DNA from: Lentzea sp. NEAU-D7
GTDB taxonomy: Bacteria; Actinomycetota; Actinomycetes; Mycobacteriales; Pseudonocardiaceae
Assembly (NCBI RefSeq): GCF_026242055.1
Contig: NZ_JAPJDL010000036.1
Location: 1 to 64,000 of the forward strand
Reading direction: 5' to 3'
Length of the DNA: 64,000 bases
Part shown: piece by piece, positions 1-8,443 of the stretch
Layout: each line of letters begins with the position of its first letter
Position numbering within the stretch: position 1 is the first letter of the stretch
Program-made: the position numbers and the translations under genes
Notes under the pieces: generated by a model
The model's database searches: none
What the model saw: only the letters and a program-made list of their open reading frames with translations
Told to the model about the DNA's origin: nothing

Positions 1-258
1 GGCCAGCCCCCTGGCCCAGCCCCAGCCCAGACCCAGCCCTCAGCCCAGGCCCAGGCCAACCCTCAGGCCAGGCCAGGCCAGCCCCCAGCCTTGGCCAGCC
101 TCAGTCGTCAGCCGCTGGCCCGAGCTACCAGGCAGCCTCCGTCGTCAGCTGCAGTCACAGCCGCCAGCCAGCGGGCACCAGCCACCCCGCCCGCCACCCC
201 GCCCGACCCAATCCCAGCCGCCTGGCATCAGCCCCAGGCATCAGGCACCGACCACTAG
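1..258. repeat. C-rich low-complexity repeat tract
   Basis: The tract is made of irregular short units such as CCAGCC, GGCCAG and CCCAGG. Frame 1 of the plus strand is open from the window edge to a TAG at 256-258. It would encode a Pro/Ala/Gln-rich tail, so this could be the C-terminus of a protein entering from the left. All three plus-strand frames are open through most of the tract, and frame 1 lacks the usual G/C bias at third codon positions. Coding status is therefore undecided. Confidence 0.4.
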
Positions 259-378
259 CCACCAGACGCGAGCCTCGGACTCGTCGCGGGCCGTGCAGCC
301 GTCCTCCGGCGCGTCAGCGGTGCTGGCGTGCCGACCGGGCAACCAGACAGAGGCGTGCTCTGGCGGAGGTGAGGCCGC

Positions 379-966
379 TCAGGGCCGGAGCCCCGGCCCG
401 AAGCCCGTCCAGCGCAGCTCCTCCGGCAGGTGGCTCATGTCGTTGTACAGCAGCAAGGCCGGTGGCGAGCCGTCCCGGAACTGGACGACCGTCAGCGCGG
501 TGTTGCCGCAGCTCATCGCCAGCCACCGGTCCGGCGGCGCGCCGAGGGCGTGGCGCACCAGCCAGGCGACCTGGTAGGCGTGCGTGACCAGGACCTCGTG
601 CGACTCGGTTTCGGCCGGGCGTGCGAACCGGGCGGTCAAGGCCTCCGCGAGGCTGGCGCCTGCGGCCGCTTCCGACGCGTCGTAGCCGTCGAAGAAGCCC
701 GCCCAGGCAGGCGGGGGAGAGGCCGGTACGTGCGGCACGTGGTCGACGAGTTCGGGTGCCTCGGTCACCGGGACGGCCGGCAGGTGTTCGCCCAGGATCT
801 GAGCCGTGCGCGCCGCCCTGGCCAGGGGTGAGTGCAGGACGGCGTCGATCGGCGACCTGGCCAGGCGCTCGCCCAGCAGGTGCGCCTGCCGTTCGCCGGT
901 GCCGGTGAGTTCGCCGAACGGGTCCGCCGCGCCATGGCGCACCACGTAGAGGTGCCGAGTCGCCAC
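379..966 (-). CDS. Histidine phosphatase family protein
   Basis: This 195-residue protein opens with the phosphohistidine signature RHG at residues 10-12, within LYVVRHG. Family members use that histidine as the phospho-acceptor. Later come the conserved LHSPLARAARTA stretch, which supplies phosphate-binding Arg residues, and LVTHAYQVAWL, which carries the second catalytic His. Length and motif order fit small cytoplasmic phosphatases of the phosphoglycerate mutase-like superfamily. The substrate cannot be told from sequence. The start is a GTG (964-966). The gene stands alone, divergent from the unknown gene at 1194. The 227-bp gap between them holds a possible plus-strand promoter (TTGACC at 1104, TAGCAA at 1128) and two copies of GTAGCAACA. 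Confidence 0.85.
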   Translation of the reverse strand: MATRHLYVVRHGAADPFGELTGTGERQAHLLGERLARSPIDAVLHSPLARAARTAQILGEHLPAVPVTEAPELVDHVPHVPASPPPAWAGFFDGYDASEAAAGASLAEALTARFARPAETESHEVLVTHAYQVAWLVRHALGAPPDRWLAMSCGNTALTVVQFRDGSPPALLLYNDMSHLPEELRWTGFGPGLRP

Positions 967-1193
967 CGTGAGCCTCCCAGGTCGTCAACATCCGGATGGT
1001 AGCAACATCTGAATGACACACCCTTCGGCAAGAGGGGTATCGGATGCGCTGCTGCGGACGGGTGAACTGCGTGGAACTCGTCATGCGGGGCGGGCCCGGT
1101 CGTTTGACCATGACTGAGTTGTAGTTGTAGCAACACAGAAATCCGTGTGCGGGGGCGCAGTCGGGGCCGATCGCGAAGGAGACCGGGAGTCGG

Positions 1194-1655
1194 ATGCATC
1201 GACTCGATGAAGTGCAGGCCAGGGAACTGACGCTGGCCGCAGTGGGCGCCGTCAACAGGCGTGATCACCTCTGGTCCGTCGACGCCGTGCGGTGCCTCGT
1301 GTCGGACGAGCGGACGCGGGTGGTCGCGATCGACACGTGCGCGGCGATCCTGCTGCGCGGTGTTCCGCGCGGGTCGCTCGACCCGTCCGTCCGCATTCCG
1401 ATCTCCGTGCCGGCGACGCGAGGGGACGCGACCTGCGCGCGGGCCGCCGAGGTGGCCTCGGAGGTGCTGAGCGGGCTGGCGTGCGGTGACGACCGGCGTG
1501 TCGCCGGGGTGCTGGGGATCTTGACGGAGGACCAGCAGTTCGACGCGGTGCTGGTGCTGGTGCGCGCCGCGGCGGCGTGGATCGACGCCTACGTGGGCAT
1601 CGACGGCGACACCGTGGACGCCTACTACGCGATCTCCAAGGCGGAACCCACCTGA
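1194..1655 (+). CDS. Hypothetical protein
   Basis: I do not recognise this 153-residue protein. It is predicted soluble and mostly helical, acidic toward the C-terminus, with no signal peptide or membrane segment. A central Ala/Val-rich block (residues about 85-135) looks like a small helical bundle. The ATG at 1194 follows a GGAGACCGGGAG purine tract that can serve as a ribosome binding site. Third codon positions are strongly G/C, as in its neighbours, which supports real coding. It lies just upstream of the carotenoid operon but is separated from it by about 80 bp. No link to carotenoids is visible. Confidence 0.6.
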   Translation: MHRLDEVQARELTLAAVGAVNRRDHLWSVDAVRCLVSDERTRVVAIDTCAAILLRGVPRGSLDPSVRIPISVPATRGDATCARAAEVASEVLSGLACGDDRRVAGVLGILTEDQQFDAVLVLVRAAAAWIDAYVGIDGDTVDAYYAISKAEPT

Positions 1656-1737
1656 CGCGCGACCCGGACCACGGAAGTGTTGCCGCCGTTGTGCAGACTC
1701 GCCGCGCCGCCCATACGGTCGTCGTGGGAGGTCGGTG

Positions 1738-2064
1738 ATGCGGAGCCAGTACGAATACTTGATGGTGCTGGGTGTGTGCGTGCTCATCACGCTGCCCCTG
1801 GAGTGGATGGGACGTGGCGTCTACCGCCGCGGTCCGGCTCTGGTGCGCGCCATCGCGCCCGTGCTGCTCGTCCTCGCCGTCTGGGACGTCGTCGCGATCG
1901 TGCGGGGGCATTGGAGCTTCCACCCCGAGGCGACGACCGGGGTCCTGATCGGCGGGGTGCTGCCGGTCGAGGAAGTGCTGTTCTTCGTGGCGATCCCGCT
2001 CTGCGCGGTGCTGACCTACGAGGCCGTCAAAGGACATTCGGAACGCTGGTCGCGGGATGGTTGA
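1738..2064 (+). CDS. crtYc: Lycopene cyclase domain protein, CrtYc type
   Basis: This 108-residue membrane protein has three hydrophobic segments (about residues 5-22, 36-54 and 66-92) and the conserved PLEW and LPVEEVLFF motifs of heterodimeric bacterial lycopene cyclases. CrtYc and CrtYd together close beta-ionone rings on lycopene. The acidic pair in PVEE is typical of the family. I chose the ATG at 1738 because a GGGAGG ribosome site sits 6 bases upstream; a GTG at 1735 is also possible. It is the first gene of the six-gene operon ending at 7223 and overlaps the next gene by 8 bases, consistent with making the two subunits together. Confidence 0.9.
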   Translation: MRSQYEYLMVLGVCVLITLPLEWMGRGVYRRGPALVRAIAPVLLVLAVWDVVAIVRGHWSFHPEATTGVLIGGVLPVEEVLFFVAIPLCAVLTYEAVKGHSERWSRDG

Positions 2065-2374
2065 GGAGTACTCGTTCGCCGCGATGGCGGCGGTTGTCGT
2101 GGTGCTGCTGCTGGAGTTCTTCTTGCTGCGCACCGGTTTGTTCAAACGTCCGGCGTACTGGATCACGATGGCGATCGTGCTCGGGTTCCAGGTGCCGGTG
2201 GACGGATGGCTGACGAAGCTCGACGCGCCCGTCGTGCTGTACGCGGACTGGGCGATCACCGGGGTGCGGGTGCCGTGGGACATCCCGGTGGAGGACTTCC
2301 TCTACGGGTTCGCCATGGTCACCGCCGTGTTGTTGTTGTGGGAACGGGGAAGGCCAGCACGTGAACAAGCTTGA
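2057..2374 (+). CDS. crtYd: Lycopene cyclase domain protein, CrtYd type
   Basis: This is the second subunit of the split lycopene cyclase, 105 residues, with three membrane segments. It has the mirrored motif WDIPVEDFLYGF, whose acidic pair matches the PVEE of its partner. The PVDGWLTK segment is also typical. CrtYc and CrtYd are known to act as a heterodimer in actinobacteria and are related to the two halves of fused archaeal and fungal cyclases. The gene starts inside the end of crtYc and its own end overlaps the methyltransferase start by 14 bases, so translation of the block is probably coupled. Confidence 0.9.
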   Translation: MVEEYSFAAMAAVVVVLLLEFFLLRTGLFKRPAYWITMAIVLGFQVPVDGWLTKLDAPVVLYADWAITGVRVPWDIPVEDFLYGFAMVTAVLLLWERGRPAREQA

Positions 2375-3053
2375 GGTACCGGGGAAGTTCGACCGGGCGG
2401 CCCGTGGTTACGACTTCCTCGTCGGGCTGAACCCCGGCTACCACCAGGCGCTGCGCCGGTCCGCGCTCGCGCTCGGCCTGCGTCCCGGCATGCGGGTGCT
2501 CGACCTGGGCTGCGGGACGGGCGCCTCGACCGCCGCGCTGGTCGCCGCCGCGCCGGGCGTGGAGATCGTCGCCGTGGACGCGTCGGCGGGCATGATCGCG
2601 CGGGCGCGGGAGAAGCGCTGGCCCTCCACGGTGAGGTTCGTGCACAGCCGGGCCGAGGACGTGGACGAGGGCGAGTTCGACGCGGTGTTCGCCGCCTACC
2701 TGGTGCGCAACCTGCCCGAGCCGGACCCGACCCTCACCCGGATCAGGGAACTGCTCAAACCCGGCGGAACGTTGGTGCTGCACGAGTACTCGGTGCGCGA
2801 TTCCGCGGTGAGCACGGCTGTGTGGACGCTGCTGTGCGGGTTCATCGTGCCGGCGGGGTGGCTGGTCACCGGCGACCGCTCGCTCTACACCTACCTGTGG
2901 CGCAGCGTGATGGACTTCGACGGGGCGACGGCGCTGCGGGACAGGTTGCGGCGCAACGGCTTCGTCGGCGTGCGCAGCGCGCCGCTGCCGGGCCTGCAAC
3001 TCGGTGTGGTGCACACCTTCCGCGGCCACGTGCCGGAACAGGAGCAGCGGTGA
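2361..3053 (+). CDS. crtT: SAM-dependent methyltransferase, CrtT-like
   Basis: This is a class I methyltransferase of 230 residues, related to the UbiE group. The SAM-binding motif LDLGCGTGAS is near residue 50, the acidic motif II (VAVDASAGM) near residue 75, and a post-motif LKPGGTLVLHEYS follows. In streptomycete crtYTU clusters the gene between the cyclase and crtU is called crtT. Its substrate is not settled, and a carotenoid end group is the usual proposal. The GTG at 2361 lies within the end of crtYd. The downstream crtU starts by a 4-base overlap. The symbol rests on position and fold, not on a diagnostic residue. Confidence 0.7.
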   Translation: MNKLEVPGKFDRAARGYDFLVGLNPGYHQALRRSALALGLRPGMRVLDLGCGTGASTAALVAAAPGVEIVAVDASAGMIARAREKRWPSTVRFVHSRAEDVDEGEFDAVFAAYLVRNLPEPDPTLTRIRELLKPGGTLVLHEYSVRDSAVSTAVWTLLCGFIVPAGWLVTGDRSLYTYLWRSVMDFDGATALRDRLRRNGFVGVRSAPLPGLQLGVVHTFRGHVPEQEQR

Positions 3054-4573
3054 GGGATCGCAAGGCCGTGCGGATCCCGGCGCCGGCCGGCCGCGCGCAG
3101 TTCGACGGAGCGGGACCCGTCGTCGTGGTGGTGGGCGGGGGCATCGCCGGGCTCTCCGCCGCGACGCTGCTCGCCGAACGCGGTGCGCAGGTCGTGCTGT
3201 GCGAGCGGGAGGACTACCTGGGCGGACGCGTCGGCGGCTGGAGCACCCGGCTCGCGGACGGCAGCGACGCCACCATGACGCGCGGCTTCCACGCGTTCTT
3301 CCGCCAGTACTACAACCTCCGCGCCCTGCTCGACCGCGTCGACCCGGCCGGACGTGCCCTGGTCGCCGTGCCGGACTACCCGCTGCAGCACGCCTCCGGT
3401 CACCGGGACGGCTTCGCGAACCTCCCGAAGACCGCGCCGTGGAACGTGCTCGCGTTCCTGCGCAGCAGCCCCACGTTCCGGTGGCGCGACCTGCCCGACG
3501 TCAACGCGCGGGCCGCGCTGTCGTTGCTCGACGTGTCGGTGCCGCGGGTGTACGAGGAGCTCGACGGCATCGACGCCGCGACCTACCTGGAGCGCATGCG
3601 CTTCCCCGAGGCCGCGCACGCCCTCGCCTTCGAGGTGTTCTCCCGCAGCTTCTTCGCCCACCCGACCCGCATGTCGGCAGCGGAGCTCGCGGTGATGTTC
3701 CACATCTACTTCCTCGGTTCCAGCGAGGGGCTGCTGTTCGACGTGGCCGCCGACCCGTTCCCGCACGGGCTGTGGGAACCGCTCAGGCGCCACCTCGCCC
3801 TGCTGGGCGCGACGGTGTGCACGGGCACCGAGGTCAGGTCCGTGCTGCCGGGCGAGCACAAGCGGTTCTCCGTCACCATCGGCGACGGGGCGATCGAGGC
3901 GGACGCCGTGGTGCTCGCCGCGGACGTCCCCGGCCTGCGCGCCCTCGTCGGTGGCTCACCCGCGCTCGGCGACGCCGCGTGGCGCGAGAAGGTCGGCGCG
4001 TTGCGCACCGCACCCCGGTTCCTCGTGTCGAGGTACTGGCTGGACACGCCGGTGGACGCGGACCGGCCCGGGTTCCTCGGCACCGGCGGGCACGACCTGC
4101 TCGACAACATCAGCGTGCTCAACCACTACGAGCACGAGGCACGGGCCTGGGCCGCGCGCACGGGTGGCTCCGTGGTGGAGCTGCACGGCTACGCGCTCCC
4201 GTCCGATGTGGACGAGGAGGACGCACGCGCCCGGCTCTGGGCGCAGCTCACCGAGGTCTACCCGGAGACCAAGCAGGCAGGGGTGGTCGACGAACGTCAC
4301 GAGCTGCGCGAGGACTGCCCGCTCTTCCCGGCCGGCGGCTATGCCGGGCGGCCGGGGGTCACCACGCCGGACGACTTCCTCGTGGTGGCGGGCGACCTCG
4401 TGCGCATCGACCTGCCGGTCGCGCTCATGGAACGCGCCGCCACCACCGGGTTCGCGGCCGCCAACCACCTGCTGAGCCGCTGGGGCGTCGCGGGCACCGA
4501 CCTGTGGACGGTGCCGGCCGAGGGCCGCGTCCCGCTGCTGCGCGCGGCCGCCCGGCGCTGGAGGACGCTGTGA
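3050..4573 (+). CDS. crtU: Beta-carotene desaturase/methylase, CrtU type
   Basis: This 507-residue FAD enzyme carries an N-terminal dinucleotide fold (VVVGGGIAGLSAA, near residue 25) followed by the RGFHAFFRQYYNLRALL stretch typical of isorenieratene synthases. CrtU desaturates beta-rings and shifts a methyl group, turning beta-carotene into aromatic carotenoids such as isorenieratene. The C-terminal FAD motif is in the region VVAGDLVRIDLPVALMERA. The start is the GTG at 3050, which overlaps the stop of the methyltransferase in a GTGA. The same frame is open further upstream, but that part is antisense-quality sequence inside crtT. It lies in the crtYc-to-photolyase operon. Confidence 0.85.
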   Translation: MRDRKAVRIPAPAGRAQFDGAGPVVVVVGGGIAGLSAATLLAERGAQVVLCEREDYLGGRVGGWSTRLADGSDATMTRGFHAFFRQYYNLRALLDRVDPAGRALVAVPDYPLQHASGHRDGFANLPKTAPWNVLAFLRSSPTFRWRDLPDVNARAALSLLDVSVPRVYEELDGIDAATYLERMRFPEAAHALAFEVFSRSFFAHPTRMSAAELAVMFHIYFLGSSEGLLFDVAADPFPHGLWEPLRRHLALLGATVCTGTEVRSVLPGEHKRFSVTIGDGAIEADAVVLAADVPGLRALVGGSPALGDAAWREKVGALRTAPRFLVSRYWLDTPVDADRPGFLGTGGHDLLDNISVLNHYEHEARAWAARTGGSVVELHGYALPSDVDEEDARARLWAQLTEVYPETKQAGVVDERHELREDCPLFPAGGYAGRPGVTTPDDFLVVAGDLVRIDLPVALMERAATTGFAAANHLLSRWGVAGTDLWTVPAEGRVPLLRAAARRWRTL

Positions 4574-5781
4574 TCGTCGTGGTGGGAGCCGGTCTGGCGG
4601 GCCTGAGCGCCGCACTGGAACTGGCGGCGGCGGGCGTCGAGGTCGCCGTGCTCGAAGCGGGTGACGAGGTCGGCGGCCGCGTGCGGACCGACGTCGAGGA
4701 CGGAGTGCGGTTCGACCGCGGCTTCCAGATCATGCTGCCCGCCTACCCCGACCTGGCGCGGCTGGGCCTGGACCCGTTTCCGTTGCGGCACTTCAGGCCG
4801 GGTGTGTTCGTCCACGACGACGGCAGGCACGACCTGCTCGCCGATCCCCGCAGCGGGCCGTCGGCGTGGGACGGGTTCCTGCGCCAGCGCGTCCTGAGCG
4901 CGCGGGACGTGGCTGCCATCGCCCGGTTCTCGGCCCCGGACGCCTTCGGGCCGGTGCGGCCGTTGTTCACCGCGCCGGACCTCACGACCCGCGAGGCGCT
5001 GCGGCGGCTGGGAGTGTCCGGCCGCGCGGTCGAGGCGGTGTTCCGGCCGTTCCTGTCCGGTGTGTTCCTTGAACCGGAGCTGAGCACGTCGTCGAGGTTC
5101 TTCCACCTGGTGTGGCGCAGCTTCGCCCGGGGCGGTGCCGCGGTGCCGGCGCTCGGCATGGGGGAGCTGCCGAAGGCGATGGCGGAACGCCTGCCCAAGG
5201 ACGTCGTCCAGCTGGAAACCCCTGTCAGGGCCGTGCACGACAACGGTGTGGAACTGGAGGAGGGCGGCCGCGTCGCCGCCGACGCCGTGGTGGTGGCGAC
5301 GGACGGCACGACGGCGGCCCGTCTGCTGCCGGGGCTGGTCGAACCCCGCTGGAACGGCGTGACCACGTGGTACTTCCGCCCGCCGCGGTCCCCGCTGCGC
5401 GACGGGTGCCTGGTCGTCGACGCGGGCGGCGGCCCGGTCGTGAACACGGCGGTGATGTCGGAGGTGTCGCGCCCGTACTCGCCGCACGCCCCGCTGGTGC
5501 AGGCCTCGGTGCTCGGCGACGCGGACGAGCAGGCCGTGCGCACGCACCTGAACCGCTTGTACGGCACGGACACCAGCCGGTGGGAGGTGTTGCGGCGCTA
5601 CGACATCCCGCGGGCGATCCCGGCGATGACCGCGCCGCACCGGCTGAAGCGGTCCGTCCGCGCGGGCGGCCGCCGGTACGTGTGCGGTGACCACCGCGAC
5701 ACCAGCTCGATCCAGGGAGCACTCCACTCGGGACGCCGGGCCGCGCACGCCGTGCTGGCCGACCTGCGCGGTGCCCGATGA
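4570..5781 (+). CDS. FAD-dependent oxidoreductase of the carotenoid operon
   Basis: A 403-residue flavoprotein starts at the GTG (4570) overlapping the crtU stop. It opens with VVVGAGLAGLSAALELAAAG, the FAD-binding beta-alpha-beta fold, and then LEAGDEVGGRV. The C-terminus has VCGDHRDTSSIQGALHSGRR, the second FAD-contact region of the amine-oxidase/protoporphyrinogen-oxidase superfamily. It is related to CrtI and CrtU folds but is clearly a different branch and shorter than phytoene desaturase. Its place in the operon suggests it acts on a carotenoid or apocarotenoid. The reaction itself is unknown. Confidence 0.75.
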   Translation: MIVVVGAGLAGLSAALELAAAGVEVAVLEAGDEVGGRVRTDVEDGVRFDRGFQIMLPAYPDLARLGLDPFPLRHFRPGVFVHDDGRHDLLADPRSGPSAWDGFLRQRVLSARDVAAIARFSAPDAFGPVRPLFTAPDLTTREALRRLGVSGRAVEAVFRPFLSGVFLEPELSTSSRFFHLVWRSFARGGAAVPALGMGELPKAMAERLPKDVVQLETPVRAVHDNGVELEEGGRVAADAVVVATDGTTAARLLPGLVEPRWNGVTTWYFRPPRSPLRDGCLVVDAGGGPVVNTAVMSEVSRPYSPHAPLVQASVLGDADEQAVRTHLNRLYGTDTSRWEVLRRYDIPRAIPAMTAPHRLKRSVRAGGRRYVCGDHRDTSSIQGALHSGRRAAHAVLADLRGAR

Positions 5782-7223
5782 CGACGCTGCTGCTGTTCGG
5801 TGACCAGCTCGGTCCGCAGTTCCACTCCGGACACGACGAGATCGTGCTGATCGAGTCGGCGGCCGCCCTGCGCCGCAAGCCGTACCACCGGCAGAAGCTG
5901 CACCTGGTGCTGTCGGGCATGCGGCATCTCGCCGCCGAGTTCCCCGAGCGCGTCACCCTCGTGCGGGCGAACACCTACCGGGAGGCGATCCGCGACCTGG
6001 GCCGGCCGCTGGTCGCCTACCAGCCGGGGTCCGCCGCCGCGCTCGAGATGCTGACCGGGCTAGGGGTGGAGGTGCTGCCCACACCGGGCTTCGCGTTGTC
6101 CCGCGACGAGTTCTCCGCCTGGGCGGGGACGCGTGAGCGGTTCCTGATGGAGGACTTCTACCACTACCAGCGCGCCCGCTTCGACGTGCTGATGGAGGGC
6201 GAGGCCCCGGTGGGCGGCCGGTGGAACTTCGACGCCGAGAACCGCGAACCACCACCGAAACGCGGGCGGCTCGGCGTTCCGGCGCCCTGGTGGCCGGAGG
6301 AGGACGACATCGACGCGCAGGTGCGCGCCGACCTCGACGCGATGGACCTGCCCGCGGTGGGCAGGGACGGCCCGCGCCGCTTCGCCATCACGCGGGAGGA
6401 GGCGCTCAACGCGCTGGAAGTCTTCCTGCGCGACCGCTTGCCGCACTTCGGTCCGCACGAGGACGCCGTGCTGGCCAAGGACTGGACGATGGCGCACTCG
6501 CTGTTGTCGGTGCCGCTCAACCACGGGCTCCTGCATCCGCTGGAGGTCGTCTACGCGGCGGAGGACGCCTATCGCGCGGGCGACGCGCCGCTGGCGAGCG
6601 TGGAGGGCTTCGTCCGGCAGGTGCTCGGCTGGCGTGAGTACGTGTGGCACCTGTACTGGCACCTCGGCCCGGAATACCGGCAGCGCAACAGTTTCCGCGC
6701 CACCGCTGAGCTGCCGTCGTGGTGGTCGGAGCTGCGCCCGGCCGAGGTGCGCGCCGCGTGCCTGCGGACCGCGCTGGAAGGCGTGCGCGACCACGGCTGG
6801 GTGCACCACATCCAGCGGTTGATGGTGCTCGGGAACCATGCGCTGCAACGTGGTTACGACCCGGCCGCGCTCAACGACTGGTTCGTCACGTCCTTCGTGG
6901 ACGGTTTCCCGTGGGTGATGCCGGTGAACGTGATCGGCATGAGCCAGCACGCGGACGGCGGCGTGATCGCGACCAAGCCGTACCTCAGCGGCGGCGCCTA
7001 CCTCAACCGCATGACCGACCACTGCTCGACGTGCTGGTTCGACCCGAAGCGGCGCACCGGGGAACGCGCGTGCCCGTTCACCGCGGGGTACTGGGCGTGG
7101 CTCGACCGGCACGAGGACCGGGTGCGCGGCAACCACCGCATGGCACGCGCCGTGCAGGGGCTGCGGCGCCTCTCCGACCTGGACGAGGTCCGGCTGGGGG
7201 AACGGGACCGCCAGGTCTACTGA
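5778..7223 (+). CDS. FeS-type cryptochrome/photolyase (PhrB-like)
   Basis: This 481-residue protein belongs to the prokaryotic FeS-BCP photolyase class, whose members repair (6-4) photoproducts with FAD and carry a [4Fe-4S] cluster. Cys328, Cys416, Cys419 and Cys432 have spacings of 88, 3 and 13, the same as I recall for Agrobacterium PhrB (350, 438, 441, 454). The FAD region contains GWREYVWHLYW and the family segment VNVIGMSQHADGG. It is the last gene of the crtYc operon and overlaps the preceding stop by 4 bases. Light protection by carotenoid and by photolyase would be made together. Its 3' end overlaps the convergent MerR-type gene by 7 bases. Confidence 0.88.
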   Translation: MTTLLLFGDQLGPQFHSGHDEIVLIESAAALRRKPYHRQKLHLVLSGMRHLAAEFPERVTLVRANTYREAIRDLGRPLVAYQPGSAAALEMLTGLGVEVLPTPGFALSRDEFSAWAGTRERFLMEDFYHYQRARFDVLMEGEAPVGGRWNFDAENREPPPKRGRLGVPAPWWPEEDDIDAQVRADLDAMDLPAVGRDGPRRFAITREEALNALEVFLRDRLPHFGPHEDAVLAKDWTMAHSLLSVPLNHGLLHPLEVVYAAEDAYRAGDAPLASVEGFVRQVLGWREYVWHLYWHLGPEYRQRNSFRATAELPSWWSELRPAEVRAACLRTALEGVRDHGWVHHIQRLMVLGNHALQRGYDPAALNDWFVTSFVDGFPWVMPVNVIGMSQHADGGVIATKPYLSGGAYLNRMTDHCSTCWFDPKRRTGERACPFTAGYWAWLDRHEDRVRGNHRMARAVQGLRRLSDLDEVRLGERDRQVY

Positions 7224-8077
7224 CGGTCCACCACTATCCCGACCGCCTCGGCCAGGGACCTCGGCCACCGCACGAACGACGGCAGCGCCACGCCGTCCCA
7301 CCCGGAACCGGCGACCGCGATCACCGCCCCCGAACGGGTGCCGAGCTCCTCCAGAGGTACGCGCAGCGCCAGGTCCTGCCGGTGCGCCCAGATCAGCACG
7401 ACCTGGGGGCACAACCGAGCCACCGCGTCGCACAACGCCTCGGCGGGCACCCTCGCGCCGAGGTTTCCCCACCTCAGTTCATGTTCGGACAGCGCCGCGC
7501 CGAGCGCTTCCAGAGGAAGCCAATGCTGTTCGTCAGGTGCGCACGACAGCAAGGCCGAAAGCGGTCCCGGACTGCTGGTGCGCGGGATCCCGCGCAGCGC
7601 GTGCAGGACGCAGCCGCTCGCCAGGTGCTCGATCTCCACGCCCTGGCCGCTCGTGACGACCAGTTCGCCGAGCTCGACCAGCGCCGGTACGAACACCTCG
7701 TCCCACGCGGCCACGACGCCGTGCGCGACGAGGAGCTTCGCGGCGAGGTCGGCCATCGCGGGTTCGTCGAGACGTTTCGCGGCGCCCAGAAAAGCCCGTT
7801 GTGCCGTCAGGGCTTCCTCGGGGTCGATCGGGGTGCGCCGGCCGCTGGGCGGAGCCACCGGCTGCTTGCGTGCCAGCACCGCCGCGGCGGACGCCGCGAC
7901 GCCCTGAGCGGTGAGCGCCACCATCCGGCGCAGCACCTCGATGTCCGCGTCCTCGTAGCGGCGGTGGCCGCCCTCGGTGCGGACGGAAGGCCCCAGGCCG
8001 TAGCGCTGGTCCCAGGTCCTGAGCGTGGTGGGGGCGATGCCGAGCATGCCCGCCACGGCTCGTGGCGTGTACGTCAC
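7217..8077 (-). CDS. MerR-type regulator with divergent B12-binding domain (LitR/CarH-like)
   Basis: Residues 1-70 are a MerR DNA-binding domain (YTPRAVAGMLGIAPTTLRTWDQRYGLGPS, then GGHRRY). The rest resembles the four-helix cap and cobalamin domain of LitR/CarH light sensors, which hold adenosylcobalamin and leave DNA in light. The cap normally has W-x9-EH; here the EH is kept (VEIEHLASG) but the Trp position is Val (GELVVTSG). The cobalamin motif ExHxxG appears as DEQHWLP, keeping the axial His but not the Gly. B12 binding is therefore uncertain. It starts with GTG 4 bases inside the end of the WhiB-type gene. A role in controlling the carotenoid genes is likely from position. Confidence 0.8.
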   Translation of the reverse strand: MTYTPRAVAGMLGIAPTTLRTWDQRYGLGPSVRTEGGHRRYEDADIEVLRRMVALTAQGVAASAAAVLARKQPVAPPSGRRTPIDPEEALTAQRAFLGAAKRLDEPAMADLAAKLLVAHGVVAAWDEVFVPALVELGELVVTSGQGVEIEHLASGCVLHALRGIPRTSSPGPLSALLSCAPDEQHWLPLEALGAALSEHELRWGNLGARVPAEALCDAVARLCPQVVLIWAHRQDLALRVPLEELGTRSGAVIAVAGSGWDGVALPSFVRWPRSLAEAVGIVVDRQ

Positions 8078-8361
8078 GTCTTACGCGCGCGTTTCGCGAG
8101 CAACGCCCTCAACTCACTTTCACCGAGTCCGCCCCAGATGCCGAAGGTCTCGTGGACCTCCAGCGCGTGCGACCGACATTTTTCCATGACAGGGCAGCGC
8201 TGGCAGATGGCCTTCGCCGCGGCCTCGCGCTGGTCTCGCGCGGAGCCGCGTTCGTTCGGCGTGTGGAAGAAGTAGGCGCTGTCCATGCCGCGGCACAGAC
8301 CGGACAGCTGCCAGTCCCACGACTCCACGACCGGCTGAGGCAGACGGGACAGTTCAGGCAT
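8074..8361 (-). CDS. WhiB-family iron-sulfur regulator
   Basis: This 95-residue protein has the four-Cys WhiB pattern: GLCRGMD, then ICQRCPVMEKC (C-x2-C-x5-C). The turn FGIWGGL and a basic C-terminus follow. WhiB proteins bind a [4Fe-4S] cluster and partner with the primary sigma factor to control transcription. The FFH...ERG segment after the first Cys marks a particular subgroup, which I cannot name with certainty. I chose the ATG at 8361; a GTG at 8370 in the same frame would add three residues. A well-formed promoter lies at 8404-8432. The gene is followed by, and overlaps, the LitR/CarH-like gene, so the two regulators are co-transcribed. Confidence 0.88.
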   Translation of the reverse strand: MPELSRLPQPVVESWDWQLSGLCRGMDSAYFFHTPNERGSARDQREAAAKAICQRCPVMEKCRSHALEVHETFGIWGGLGESELRALLAKRARKT

Positions 8362-8380
8362 GACGAGCACGTCCTCCGGT

Positions 8381-8432
8381 GAGTCGACCTCGATGGGGAC
8401 ACCATCGTAAAATCGACTCAGAAACGACGCAA
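8381..8432 (-). promoter_or_regulatory. Promoter and inverted repeat before the whiB-type gene
   Basis: Reading the minus strand, TTGCGT (8432-8427), a 17-base spacer and TACGAT (8409-8404) make a good SigA-type promoter. A perfect 7-base inverted repeat, GAGTCGA at 8381-8387 and TCGACTC at 8413-8419, has one arm inside the promoter spacer. It could be an operator, perhaps for the co-encoded MerR-type regulator. The operator role is inference. Confidence 0.55.
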
Positions 8433-8443
8433 CTCGGGGGTGT

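Noticed and set aside
3004..4569. Upstream extension of the FAD oxidoreductase frame through crtU
   Set aside because: The stretch before GTG 4570 is Arg/Ala-rich shadow sequence inside crtU; family homology and the GTGA overlap fix the start at 4570.
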